DNA from: CAYXVF01 sp964468125
GTDB lineage: Bacteria > Myxococcota > XYA12-FULL-58-9 > CAYXVF01
DNA: 64,000 nt
Assembly: GCA_964468125.1 (NCBI GenBank)
Contig: CAYXVF010000002.1
Span: forward strand, 62,001 to 126,000
Reading direction: 5' to 3'
Below, one piece after another: positions 7,767 through 16,955 of this stretch; position 1 is the stretch's first letter; each line of letters begins with the position of its first letter. The translations under genes were made by a program, and so were the position numbers. The notes below the pieces were generated by a model that saw only the letters and a program-made list of their open reading frames with translations, searched no databases and had not been told where the DNA came from.

Positions 7767-10700
7767 ATGGGATGGCGCACGATCACTGCTCCCTTCTGGC
7801 GGAGTGTTCGACGCGGAGGGCGTCGCATCTGGGACGCGGAGGGTCGTGCCTACGTCGAGCTCGGTCCGGGCGTCGGCTCGACCCGCCCGACGCTGATCGC
7901 GCGACTCGAGCGCTACCGAGGAATCGAGCTCGTGCGCTACAGCCCCGCGTTGTCGCGCCTGGTGGTTCATTTTGACCCGAATCGCTGGGACGCGGAGTCT
8001 GTGGCCCGCGCCATCGAGTGGCTCGAAGAGGAGCTCGGTGGCACGGCACCCACGTTTGATTACGAGCATCCTGCTCACCCGGGCGATGTCGAGCCGATCA
8101 TCCGCGTTGCCGTGGAGCTCGGCGTTGCCACCGCAGGGTTGGGCGCGGGGCTCGCGCTTCGCTCCCTGCGCTTGCCGAGTCCGCGCTTCGAGATCGACAT
8201 CGCCGCTGCACTGTCGCTGATCGAGGGGATCCCCGGGGTGCGTTTTGCCCTCGAACGCGGACTGGGTCGCAGCAACACCGAGCTGGCGCTGAGCTTTGCC
8301 GATGCATTCAACGCGGCCCTGCTGCAAGCATGGGTCGGGCCCACTGCGGAGATTTGGCACCAATCTCTTCGACTCCGTGGCCTCTGGGCGCAACGCGCGT
8401 TGTGGAGCGCACGCGAGAGCGCGCTCGCGGAGACCCCGGAGCATGGCATCGGCGAGGCAGACGCGCTCGTTCGGCCAACGCCGCTCCCAGCAGGACCGAT
8501 CGAGCGCTATATCGAGCGCGCCATTCCCGCCGCCCTCGGAGCGGTCGGGGCGGGGTTCTTGAGCACACACTCGATGGCACGAGCCTCCGCGGCGGCCTTC
8601 GCGGGGATTCCGAAGCCTGCGCAGCTCGGGCGCGAGGCGTTCATCTCACAGCTTCTCCGGCGCTTTGCGGCGCGAGGCATGTTGGTTCAGCAGGTCGACG
8701 CACTCCGAGTGCTCGATCGCATCACGACCGTGGTGGTCGACGGACGACTCTTGGTGTCACTCTTTGGCGAGACCGAGCACGACGCGCGGGGCATCATCGA
8801 TGCGGCACGCGCGGCCGACCTGCGAGTCGTGATCGCGAACGACGAGGTCGATGAGGTCGCTTGGGCGAGGCCCGACCGGATCGTCGGCCGTGCGGAGGTC
8901 ATCGCCACGATTCGCGACGAGCAAGAGCAGGGTCATGGAGTCTGCTACATCGGTCGCGATCAGGATCCCGCCTACGCGGCCGCGGACTTCGCGGTGGGGT
9001 TGCAGGGCTCGGGGGGCGCACCCTGGGGGGCTCACATCATCGCCGGGATGCACCGCGACGACGCGGTCTCGGTGATCGATGCGATTCGACTCGCGCGACG
9101 TGTTGCCCGCCGCGGGGTCGAGCTCTCCCTGATGGAGGCGTTTACGAGTGCGGTGATCGCCGCCACGGGCCTGCGCTCGGAAACGACGCGCAAGATCATG
9201 ACCATCGCGAACGTGACGACGTTGGTCGCCATGGCAAGCGCCTTGCGCGCCGCGAACGAGGTCGTCCCGACGAGCTCGACACGACACCCGCCGCGGATCG
9301 ACTGGCACGCGATGCAACCGTCGGATGTACTCGAGCTCGTTGAGTCGCGCCTCACGGGGCTGAGAGCCGAAGAAGCGGACATGCGCCGAGGCCATTCACC
9401 CGATCCCCCACACCCGCTCGAGACCCTGAGCGGTTTGGTTGCCGACGAGCTGATCAATCCGCTGACCGGGGTTCTGGTGGCCGGCGCGGGTCTCTCCGCG
9501 GCGATGGGCTCGATGACAGACAGTGTCTTAGTCGCGTCGGTTCTCGGCTTCAACGGCCTGATAGGCGGGGCCCAGCGCTACCGGATCGAGCGGGCGCTCG
9601 CGGCGATGGACGAGGGTGAGCGGCCACCTGCGCGCGTACGGCGACCGGACCGGGGGACTGTCACCTGCGATCCGACTGCGCTCGTTCCCGGCGATGTCAT
9701 CGAGCTCGAGGCGGGGGACACGGTGCCCGCCGATTGTCGAATCGTGGAAAAGAGAGCTCTCGAGATCGACGAGTCGAGCCTCACCGGCGAGTCCCTGCCC
9801 GTCGCCAAGCAGATCGAGCCGGTCGACACGCCGCATGTGGCGGACCGCGTGTCGATGCTCTACGCGGGAACCCACGTGGCCTCGGGGACCGCATTAGCGG
9901 TGGTCGTGGCGGTAGGAGACGGAACCGAAGCGTCCCGGGGCAGCAACGGCGCCGCGGCACCTGCGGCCGGTGGGGTGGAGCAGCGGCTCGAATCCCTGAC
10001 TGCTTTCTCCGCGCCTGCTGCCGCGCTCAGCGGCATGCTCGTCGCAATGGCGAGCCTGGCACGCGGGCAGCCAGTGCGGGACGCCGTGGGCTCGGCGGTG
10101 AGTCTCGCGGTGGCGGCCGTTCCGGAAGGCTTGCCGATGGTGGCGACTATCGCGCAGCTCGCCACCGCGAATCGGCTCCGCGAGATCGGCGTCTTGGTGC
10201 GCAATCCGAGGGCGATCGAGTCGTTGGGTCGGGTCGACGTTCTTTGTGCGGACAAGACGGGAACCCTCACGGAGGGCCGCATCCGCCTGCGGGGAGTCAG
10301 CGACGGCGAGCGCGAGTGGCCGGTCGATGCGCTCGAGCCGGTCGCGCGCGAGGTGTTGGGGGCCGGCCTGCGCGCTAGCCCGGACCCAGCCAAACGACTT
10401 CCCCATCCGACGGATCAAGCGCTCGTGGACGGCGCGCGCCGAGCGGAGGTCAGCGTCGAGACGGGGTGCTCCGGTTGGGAACGGGTGCACGAGATGCCTT
10501 TCGAGCCCCGGCGTGGGTTCCACGGAACGCTCGGACGCGGAGAAGCGGGTCCGATCATCAGTGTGAAGGGGGCGCCAGAGATCGTTTTGCCGCGCTGCGA
10601 CCGCTGGCGCGGCGAGAGCCTGAGCGAGGAGGCGCGAGAGGCACTCGTAGCGCACTCGGTCGGGCTTGCGGGACGGGGGCTGCGGGTGTTGGCGGTTGCG

Positions 10701-11909
10701 CAGCGGGCGGCTGGGAGCAAGACGCGCCTCGTGGGGGATCGGGTGCAGGGGCTCGAGCTCCTGGGCTTCGTGGCTCTCGCGGACCCGGTGCGTCCCACCG
10801 CTCGCGATGCGGTGCGCGACCTGAGACGCGCCGGGATTCGCACCGTGATGATCACCGGCGACCACCCGAGCACGGCCCGGGCGATCGCCTCGGACCTCGG
10901 ACTCGGTCATCCGGACGCGGTGATGACCGGCGCCGAGCTCGACGGGCTCGAAGACGACGCGCTCGCCGAGGTCGTCGGGCGCTCGAATGTGTTTGCGCGC
11001 GTGACTCCAGCGCAGAAGGTTCGGATTGTCCGCGCGTTCCGCGGTCGCGGCCAGGTCGTCGCCATGACCGGTGATGGTGCGAACGATGCGGCAGCGATCC
11101 GCGTTGCTGATGTGGGGATCTCGGTGGGCGAGGCGACGGCAGCGGCGCGTGCCTCGGCGGACATGGTGGTAACGGACGAGCGGATCGAAACCATCGTTCG
11201 AGCTGTGCTCGAAGGCCGCTCCCTCTGGTCTTCCGTGCGGGATTCGGTGGGGCTCTTGGTGGGAGGAAACCTCGGGGAGATCCTCTTCACGGTCATCGCG
11301 GCGATCCTCGCAGGCCGCTCGCCGCTAAACACTCGCCAGCTTCTGCTCGTGAATCTCATCACGGACACGATCCCAGCGATCGCGGTCGCCCTTCGTCCGC
11401 CGCCGGAGGCCACTCCGGAGATGCTCTCGAACGAGGGACCTGACGCGTCGCTCGGCGAGGCCCTCACCCGCGACATCGTCTGGCGCGCGACGGTGACGAG
11501 CGCCGTCTCCGCGGCCACCTGGCTCCCCGCGCGTTTCACCGGGACGCCGGCGCGGGCGGACACGGTCGGCTTGATGACGCTGATCGGCGCGCAGCTCGTA
11601 CAGACGATGCTCGTTGGCGGGCGCAGCGCGCTGGTCTGGTTGTCGAGCGCTGGTGCACTCGGCGCGACCTTCGCCGTCGTTCAAACGCCGGGGCTAAGCC
11701 ACTTCTTCGGCTGTCGCCCCCTAGGCCCGCTCGGCCTCTTGCAGGTGACCGCGGGGGTGAGCGCCGCAACCGGGCTTTCCCTCGCGGCGCCCTACGTCGT
11801 GCCGCGCATTGAGAAGGCGATCGGACGCGATCGGATACGACGGCTTTGGTCGAGCGAGAAGCTCCGGTCTCTCACCGACGGACGTTGGCTCGAGAAGCTC
11901 TGGAGCTAG
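7767..11909 (+). CDS. Large P-type cation ATPase with degenerate duplicated N-terminal half
   Basis: About 1380 residues, far above the usual 700-900. The second half is a complete P-type ATPase: actuator LTGESLPVAK, M4 motif AAVPEGLPM, phosphorylation site CADKTGTLTEG, hinge MITGDHPSTARAIA and MTGDGANDAAAIRVADVGIS, and C-terminal membrane helices. PEGLP fits the P2-like group, close to mycobacterial CtpH/CtpI, which share the long form. The first half contains an HMA-like start (YVELGPGVG, region 7840-8060) and then a second, degenerate ATPase-like region: VLDRITTVVVDGRL takes the place of the DKTGT site and GHGVCYIGRDQDPAYAAADFAVG that of the TGDGxND hinge. The transported ion cannot be read from the sequence. 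An in-frame ATG at 7707 is an alternative start. Confidence 0.88.
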   Translation: MGWRTITAPFWRSVRRGGRRIWDAEGRAYVELGPGVGSTRPTLIARLERYRGIELVRYSPALSRLVVHFDPNRWDAESVARAIEWLEEELGGTAPTFDYEHPAHPGDVEPIIRVAVELGVATAGLGAGLALRSLRLPSPRFEIDIAAALSLIEGIPGVRFALERGLGRSNTELALSFADAFNAALLQAWVGPTAEIWHQSLRLRGLWAQRALWSARESALAETPEHGIGEADALVRPTPLPAGPIERYIERAIPAALGAVGAGFLSTHSMARASAAAFAGIPKPAQLGREAFISQLLRRFAARGMLVQQVDALRVLDRITTVVVDGRLLVSLFGETEHDARGIIDAARAADLRVVIANDEVDEVAWARPDRIVGRAEVIATIRDEQEQGHGVCYIGRDQDPAYAAADFAVGLQGSGGAPWGAHIIAGMHRDDAVSVIDAIRLARRVARRGVELSLMEAFTSAVIAATGLRSETTRKIMTIANVTTLVAMASALRAANEVVPTSSTRHPPRIDWHAMQPSDVLELVESRLTGLRAEEADMRRGHSPDPPHPLETLSGLVADELINPLTGVLVAGAGLSAAMGSMTDSVLVASVLGFNGLIGGAQRYRIERALAAMDEGERPPARVRRPDRGTVTCDPTALVPGDVIELEAGDTVPADCRIVEKRALEIDESSLTGESLPVAKQIEPVDTPHVADRVSMLYAGTHVASGTALAVVVAVGDGTEASRGSNGAAAPAAGGVEQRLESLTAFSAPAAALSGMLVAMASLARGQPVRDAVGSAVSLAVAAVPEGLPMVATIAQLATANRLREIGVLVRNPRAIESLGRVDVLCADKTGTLTEGRIRLRGVSDGEREWPVDALEPVAREVLGAGLRASPDPAKRLPHPTDQALVDGARRAEVSVETGCSGWERVHEMPFEPRRGFHGTLGRGEAGPIISVKGAPEIVLPRCDRWRGESLSEEAREALVAHSVGLAGRGLRVLAVAQRAAGSKTRLVGDRVQGLELLGFVALADPVRPTARDAVRDLRRAGIRTVMITGDHPSTARAIASDLGLGHPDAVMTGAELDGLEDDALAEVVGRSNVFARVTPAQKVRIVRAFRGRGQVVAMTGDGANDAAAIRVADVGISVGEATAAARASADMVVTDERIETIVRAVLEGRSLWSSVRDSVGLLVGGNLGEILFTVIAAILAGRSPLNTRQLLLVNLITDTIPAIAVALRPPPEATPEMLSNEGPDASLGEALTRDIVWRATVTSAVSAATWLPARFTGTPARADTVGLMTLIGAQLVQTMLVGGRSALVWLSSAGALGATFAVVQTPGLSHFFGCRPLGPLGLLQVTAGVSAATGLSLAAPYVVPRIEKAIGRDRIRRLWSSEKLRSLTDGRWLEKLWS

Positions 11910-12406
11910 AGCGCCTGGAGCCGATTTACAAAGTCGTTGGCCGCCGTCTTCATCTGACCGATGAACTCGGGAAGGTCCCCGTCTTTGGGTTTGCCCGCGC
12001 GTTCGTACCATTGCTGCGCTTCGGATTTGCGCTGCTCACGGGCCACGGCGCTCTCGATCTCTTTCACGGCTTCTTCGAGGCGACTCTCGTCGAGCAACCG
12101 CTTGCCACCTTCCTTCAGCTTCTGGAGCGTCGGATCGAGCTCTTCGCGCAGAGCGTTCCAACGATCGCGTGCCTCCATCGCTGCTAGCGCCGCCTGAAGC
12201 CTTGCCTCTTCGCCTTCCCGTTCGAGGTCGGTCGCCGCGCGCTGCAGGTTTTCCTCGATGTCGGTCAGGAATGCGTCGAGTTTCGGGGTCGCGTCCCGCA
12301 TCTCCATGCGGAACAGATGGGCTTTGAGCTTCGCGGTGTCTCGCATCTCACTAAAGGCGCGACGGGTGAGCTCGAGGGCTTCTTTGGATTCTTCGCGAGT
12401 CGACAT
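11906..12406 (-). CDS. Coiled-coil protein, unknown function
   Basis: ATG at 12406 is preceded by an ideal AGGAGG ribosome site, so expression is likely strong. The 166 residues are almost entirely charged and helical (Glu, Lys, Arg, Ala, Leu heptads; DAFLTDIEENLQRAATDLER), with no signal or membrane segment. No family recognised; similar helical proteins include stress-linked and apolipoprotein-like proteins. Its stop overlaps the stop of the P-type ATPase by 4 bases in convergent orientation. Confidence 0.75.
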   Translation of the reverse strand: MSTREESKEALELTRRAFSEMRDTAKLKAHLFRMEMRDATPKLDAFLTDIEENLQRAATDLEREGEEARLQAALAAMEARDRWNALREELDPTLQKLKEGGKRLLDESRLEEAVKEIESAVAREQRKSEAQQWYERAGKPKDGDLPEFIGQMKTAANDFVNRLQAL

Positions 12407-12528
12407 GAAGGACCTCCTCTTCCACCTCTTAAGGTAGGGGGCGGTCGATGTGCGGCAAGCGCCCTCCGGTCGTCTGGGCATGTGTTCGTGGTTGACGCCA
12501 GTACGTCGCCGGCCGCGCGGTCGAAGTC

Positions 12529-13983
12529 TCACGCCGAGGCGATGATCGCCTCCGCCTCCATCTCGACCAGGTAACCGTCACCGATGAGATCGGCGCGGAC
12601 CAGCGTGTTCGCCGGTCGAATCTCTCCGAAACGCGCGCCGTGGGCGCGCGAAATGGGCTCCCAGATATCGGCGTCCGCGACGTAGATCCGCGTGCGCACG
12701 ACGTCTTCGAGACTTCCCCCCAAGGATTGGATCGCTCCCTCGAGCTTATCCAGGCAGAACAGCGCCTGCGAGGCAGCATCGTCCCCACCGATCAGCCGAT
12801 GCCCGTGAGTGGCTGTGGTGCCAGAGACGAGCACGCGGTCGCCGATGCGGACGGCCCGGGCAAAGCCTGCGATGTCCTCCCATTGGGTTCCGCTCAATGC
12901 CAAGGTGCGCTCGCCAGAGCCTCGCTGGGTCGGAAAGGGTGGTGGAAAGCTCTCGAGGTGATGACTGAGGTCCCCGGATGCGGTGAGGAATGGCGGCTTG
13001 CGGTATTCGTCGCCGCAATCGCCGGGGATCGGGTCCAGGGTCGCGACCGCATCGTCGAGGACCTCACGGGCCTGCGCATCGAGCTCGAAATCGAAGAGAC
13101 GCAGGTTGTCCTCGATGTGCGCGCTCTCGCCGAGGCGCGCCCCGACGATCACCCCTCCCACCGCCGGCGACTCGAGGATGGCTCGGGTGGCGACGTTGGC
13201 CATGGAGACCCCGAGGCGCTCGGCGGTTTCTTTGAGCGCTCGGAGCACGCCTTGAAAGCGCTCCCACCCCCCGGCGACATCGATGAAGCGTTTGTATTTC
13301 ATCTGAGACCAGGTGCGGAGTCCGTCCATCGCCGGCTCGGGAGCGTCCAGCCATTTCTCGGTCAAGAACCCACCGGCGAGGGTACCAAAGGCCAGAAGCT
13401 TCACCCCGTGGGTTTCGCAGACCGCGGTCATCTCGCCCCGGGCTCGGCGATCGAGGAGCGAGTAGCAGACCTGATTCGAGGCGATCGCGATCCCGCTGCG
13501 AATGAGCATTCGCAAATGTGCGGCGTCGACATTCGTGAGCCCGAGGTGCGCGATCAATCCGTCCTCCTGTAGCGCTTTCAGGTGGAAGAGGCCGTCGAGG
13601 TAGCTCGGATCCGTGTAGTTCCACGCGTGGAACTGTAGGAGATCGAGGCGGTCCCGCTGCATCCTCTGCAGAGCACGCTCCACCGCCTCGCGCGTGGCCT
13701 CCGCGCTGATCGGCCCTGGCTTGGGCACCCATTTCGTCAAGAGCTCGCTCACCCCAGGTCTTTGAGTGTCGAAGTGCCCGGCGATGATCTCCGAAGAGCC
13801 ATAGTGGTCTGCCATGTCGAAGGTCGTGAGACCCGCGTCGACGTAGTGTCCCATGTCCCTAGCGGCGGGACCTGGGTCTAGCGGGCCTTCGTCGCGCTCC
13901 ATGTCGGCGATCTGCCAGAGGCCCGTGACCAAACGAGAGATTTCGAGACCGGGGGCGATTTCGATCCGTTCTATGGTGCTCAT
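12529..13983 (-). CDS. Aldo-keto reductase fused to a RidA (YjgF) domain
   Basis: 484 residues. Positions about 1-330 are an aldo-keto reductase of the TIM-barrel type: catalytic Asp and Tyr in FDMADHYGSSE, Lys in LLTKWVPKP, His in LLQFHAWNY. From about 360 to the end is a RidA/YER057c-type domain: FARAVRIGDRVLVSGTTA, then the conserved Arg in VVRTRIYVAD and VRADLIGDGYLVEMEAEA. RidA proteins hydrolyse reactive enamine/imine intermediates; AKRs reduce carbonyls with NADPH. The fused pair could reduce and clear a reactive intermediate from an amine or amino acid. The gene starts 7 bases after the stop of an amino-acid permease, with a GAGGACGTA ribosome site, so the two form an operon. Confidence 0.9.
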   Translation of the reverse strand: MSTIERIEIAPGLEISRLVTGLWQIADMERDEGPLDPGPAARDMGHYVDAGLTTFDMADHYGSSEIIAGHFDTQRPGVSELLTKWVPKPGPISAEATREAVERALQRMQRDRLDLLQFHAWNYTDPSYLDGLFHLKALQEDGLIAHLGLTNVDAAHLRMLIRSGIAIASNQVCYSLLDRRARGEMTAVCETHGVKLLAFGTLAGGFLTEKWLDAPEPAMDGLRTWSQMKYKRFIDVAGGWERFQGVLRALKETAERLGVSMANVATRAILESPAVGGVIVGARLGESAHIEDNLRLFDFELDAQAREVLDDAVATLDPIPGDCGDEYRKPPFLTASGDLSHHLESFPPPFPTQRGSGERTLALSGTQWEDIAGFARAVRIGDRVLVSGTTATHGHRLIGGDDAASQALFCLDKLEGAIQSLGGSLEDVVRTRIYVADADIWEPISRAHGARFGEIRPANTLVRADLIGDGYLVEMEAEAIIASA

Positions 13984-13990
13984 TACGTCC

Positions 13991-15508
13991 TCATTCCGGG
14001 GGAAGCTGTTTGAAGATCATTGCCGGGTTCTCGCCTTTGCGTCGAAGCGCGCGCCACTGATAGGCAAAGATCATGCTCGCGACGCCCATCACGAGAAACC
14101 ACACCGGCGTCGAGCGAAAGTACCAGGCCGCTACGTCTGCACTGAGGTCCTTCCAGGTGTGAATCCCTAGGAAGAGCCCGAGCAGGACAACCCCGAGCAA
14201 CGCCAAGGGGAGCTGGAGCGCTCGGCGCGAAAACACGGTGACACGCCTCCCGAGATCGGGATTGCGTCGCGGGAGGGTGATCACGGCGAGGCACATCACC
14301 AGGAAGTTGAAGAGCATCGAGGTGACGAGGATGTCGATCCCGAGGAAGAAGTCGCCCGCAAAGTGGCATCCCAGAATACTGACCGTCGCGAGCGCGCCGC
14401 TGGCGGCGAGAGCCACGTGCGGCGTGTGGTGGACCGCGTGCACGCGGGCGACGCCCGCAGGAAAAATCCCGTCCTCTGCCCATGCGAACATCAGCCGAGA
14501 AACGGCGAGGAGCATCGCGGGCAGGTCGTTGATCAGCGCGATGGCGGCCCCGAGTACGATGAGCACGGTCCAGCCGGGCGAGAGGACGTAGCCCAGCAGG
14601 CCGGGTGCAGTGAGGTCTTGGGTCTGTGCGCGCTCTGCAATGAAGGTCCAGGGCACCGCGTGGTACACCGCGGCGGTGAACGCGAGGTAGAACGCCCCGA
14701 CCGTGAAGATCGCAATGCCGATCGCGAGCGGCAGAGTGCGTGAGGGGTCGCGCGCTTCACCGCCGGCCTGTGCGATCGAATCGAAACCGATGAAGCTGCT
14801 GAAGAGCACCGCCGCCGCCGCGAGAAACGTCCACCACTGAAACTCAGAGTCGTTCGCTTTGGGCACATCGAGCCCCTCGGCTTGCAGCAAGCCGCCGGCG
14901 AAGTCGCCATGGTCGTAGGCGAGCCCCGCGACGATGACGATCGCCCCGAGGACGAACATGATCAGCATCAGAGGGATCAGAACGCGTTCGTAGAGGCGCA
15001 GGCCGCGCACGTTGATCGCCACCGAGCCCCACAGCAGGACGAGCGCGAGACCCACACGTAGGGCACCGCTATCGAGGGCCGTCGCGATTCGGTCTAGATC
15101 GAGGGCTACGGCTACATCGCGCAGAAATGGAATCGTGACGTAGGAGACGACGCCGATCGCGATCGACAGGCCGAACCATTGGGAGAAGCTCGCGACAAAG
15201 CCGAGATAGGGGTGGAGGCCCCGGCTCGCATACACGTAGCTGCCGCCCGCACGAGGCATGGCTGAGGCGAGAATGGCATAGGCCATCGCGGCGAGCAGGG
15301 CCGGGATCGCGGCGAAGAAATAGGCGGGGAGCACGCCCGGGCCGATGCCAGGAACGTTGCGCTGGATCATGAAGGGGACCACGTTGATCCCCGCACCCAG
15401 CATGGAACAGATGCCCGTCGCCGCGAGGCCCAGCAAGCCGAGTTGGCGACGGAGTCCCGATTCGTTCGAGCGATCAGCGAGTGCGTCGTCGACCACGACG
15501 AGGACCAT
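13991..15508 (-). CDS. APC-family amino-acid permease
   Basis: 505 residues with about 12 hydrophobic helices. The first helix contains the APC-superfamily unwound-helix motif GICSMLGAGINVVPF; further family landmarks are MAYAILASAMPRAGGSYVY (helix 3) and FSSFIGFDSIAQAGGEARDPS (helix 6). These identify an amino-acid/polyamine/organocation transporter of the plasma membrane. The ATG at 15508 has a GCGGAGCG ribosome site; a longer frame reaches only a TTG at 15574 and adds polar residues. The substrate is unknown, but pairing with the AKR-RidA enzyme suggests an amino acid or amine that this enzyme handles. Confidence 0.9.
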   Translation of the reverse strand: MVLVVVDDALADRSNESGLRRQLGLLGLAATGICSMLGAGINVVPFMIQRNVPGIGPGVLPAYFFAAIPALLAAMAYAILASAMPRAGGSYVYASRGLHPYLGFVASFSQWFGLSIAIGVVSYVTIPFLRDVAVALDLDRIATALDSGALRVGLALVLLWGSVAINVRGLRLYERVLIPLMLIMFVLGAIVIVAGLAYDHGDFAGGLLQAEGLDVPKANDSEFQWWTFLAAAAVLFSSFIGFDSIAQAGGEARDPSRTLPLAIGIAIFTVGAFYLAFTAAVYHAVPWTFIAERAQTQDLTAPGLLGYVLSPGWTVLIVLGAAIALINDLPAMLLAVSRLMFAWAEDGIFPAGVARVHAVHHTPHVALAASGALATVSILGCHFAGDFFLGIDILVTSMLFNFLVMCLAVITLPRRNPDLGRRVTVFSRRALQLPLALLGVVLLGLFLGIHTWKDLSADVAAWYFRSTPVWFLVMGVASMIFAYQWRALRRKGENPAMIFKQLPPE

Positions 15509-15689
15509 GCAGCGCTCCGCCCCATGGAGCAATCGCTTCCGCCGATCGTCATACTGCTGTTTTCGAGATGACAAAAATCGACGAAACGGATAAGGTTTAC
15601 GTCTCTGAGTTGCTGCCGGGAGACATTCGGACGCGAGAGAGGCGGTTTGAGCTGTCTTTCTCCGCCGGCTGAAGCCTCCCCCGGCAGCG

Positions 15690-15727
15690 TGAGGTCTCCA
15701 GGCGACCGTACGTGTTTGGAGACCTCA
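15690..15727. promoter_or_regulatory. 11-bp perfect inverted repeat in a divergent promoter region
   Basis: TGAGGTCTCCA (15690-15700) and TGGAGACCTCA (15717-15727) are perfect inverse copies separated by 16 bases, in the 283-bp region between the permease start and a beta-lactamase-like gene. A second small hairpin, GCCGG...CCGGC (15664-15684), lies beside it. It could be a repressor operator or a structured leader of the permease mRNA; no known riboswitch class was recognised. Confidence 0.5.
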
Positions 15728-15791
15728 TCTAGAGCTCGGGCTCGTCACCGTACCTCGCAACGGATTCTTTGCCCGAGCGCCGCTTTGCCCG

Positions 15792-16952
15792 ATGCTCTCT
15801 TCCGTGTCGGCCCTTCTTCTCGCGAGTCTCATCGCCTCGGCCCCCCTCTGCGGTGAGCCCGAGGCGCTCGAACCCCTGCTGCGCGCGAACGAGACTCTGC
15901 GCGCCCTCCTCACGCGTGCGTCGGAACACCGGCTGCAGATCGTCGTCTCGGAAGTGGTCGAAGGAGCCCCGCCCTGTCTGCGGCGCCGGGTCTTTCGTGC
16001 CGACGCTGAGTACTTCTATCCGGCGAGCGCCATCAAGCTGGGGGGGGCGGTGGCCGCGGCGCGGTGGCTCGAGCGTCACGAAGGCGTAGGTCTCGAGCAT
16101 CCCCTGATCGTCGAGGCGGCGACGGTTGCGCACGACGACGGGCCTATCGTGATTTCGCCGACGACGAAGCCGCAATCGCTCGAAACGACCCTCGAAGAGA
16201 CGCTCGTCGTCTCGAGCAACTCTGCCTTCAATCGTCTCTTCGACCTCGTAGGTCGGGACGAGCTCAACGGTTTGTTTTGGGATGCTGGATACTCGAGCGT
16301 TCGCTTTCGCCACCGCCTGGCCTCGCGAGGCTTTCCACGGAGTGCTCAGCGCTATGCTCCACCGGTACGCCGCACCGGCGGGCAACCGCTCGAGCCCCTG
16401 CGAGAGGCGCGGCTCGAGCTGCCGCCGAATTCGGGGATGGGTCAGCGCCTCGGGGTGGCGCACGTGTCGCCAGACGGGGATGAGATCGCGGGACCGCTCC
16501 CATTCGAGGACCGCAATGCGGTCAGTCTTCTCGACTTGCACGACACGCTGATCGCGGTGATACGCCCTGAGCTCGCTCCCCGGCCGCTGCCACTGAGTCC
16601 GAAGAATCGTGCGGTGCTGCGGGAGATCATGGGGCGCGTGGTTCAGATCCCACCCAAGGCCGGCGCTCCCCCCGACCGGGTGAGATACAAGCCCCTGCTG
16701 GCCGGCTTCCGGAGGGGCGTACGTAAGCCCGATGCGATTCACTTCGAGAACAAAGCGGGGCGGGCCTACGGGTTTCTGATCGACAACGGCTACGTGCGCG
16801 ATGGGAACAGTGGGCGGGAGCTCTTTGTCACAGCGGTGATCTACGTAAATGCAAACGGCATCATCGGCGACGACACCTACGAGTATGCGACTACCGGACT
16901 CGGCTTCTTCGAAGCTCTGGGGGAGCAGCTCGCACGCGAGACTCTGCGCTGA
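15792..16952 (+). CDS. Secreted serine hydrolase of the class A beta-lactamase fold
   Basis: 386 residues with a signal peptide (SVSALLLASLIASAPLC). The three active-site elements of penicillin-recognising enzymes are visible: S-x-x-K in YPASAIKLGGA, the SxN element in VSSNSAFNRLF, and a KTG-like strand in FENKAGRAYGF (K-A-G). The catalytic domain matches the beta-lactamase2 family, which includes many periplasmic enzymes of unknown substrate; the KAG instead of KTG and the long insert between the second and third motifs argue against a typical antibiotic-resistance beta-lactamase. The gene ends 3 bases from the stop of the convergent GGCT-like gene. Confidence 0.8.
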   Translation: MLSSVSALLLASLIASAPLCGEPEALEPLLRANETLRALLTRASEHRLQIVVSEVVEGAPPCLRRRVFRADAEYFYPASAIKLGGAVAAARWLERHEGVGLEHPLIVEAATVAHDDGPIVISPTTKPQSLETTLEETLVVSSNSAFNRLFDLVGRDELNGLFWDAGYSSVRFRHRLASRGFPRSAQRYAPPVRRTGGQPLEPLREARLELPPNSGMGQRLGVAHVSPDGDEIAGPLPFEDRNAVSLLDLHDTLIAVIRPELAPRPLPLSPKNRAVLREIMGRVVQIPPKAGAPPDRVRYKPLLAGFRRGVRKPDAIHFENKAGRAYGFLIDNGYVRDGNSGRELFVTAVIYVNANGIIGDDTYEYATTGLGFFEALGEQLARETLR

Positions 16953-16955
16953 GTC

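Noticed and set aside
15509..15574. Longer N terminus of the permease using TTG at 15574
   Set aside because: The ATG at 15508 has a better ribosome site and the added residues are not permease-like.
15569..15672. 34-codon + strand frame in the permease leader
   Set aside because: Too short, no ribosome site, and no recognisable sequence; the region is better explained by structure in the leader.
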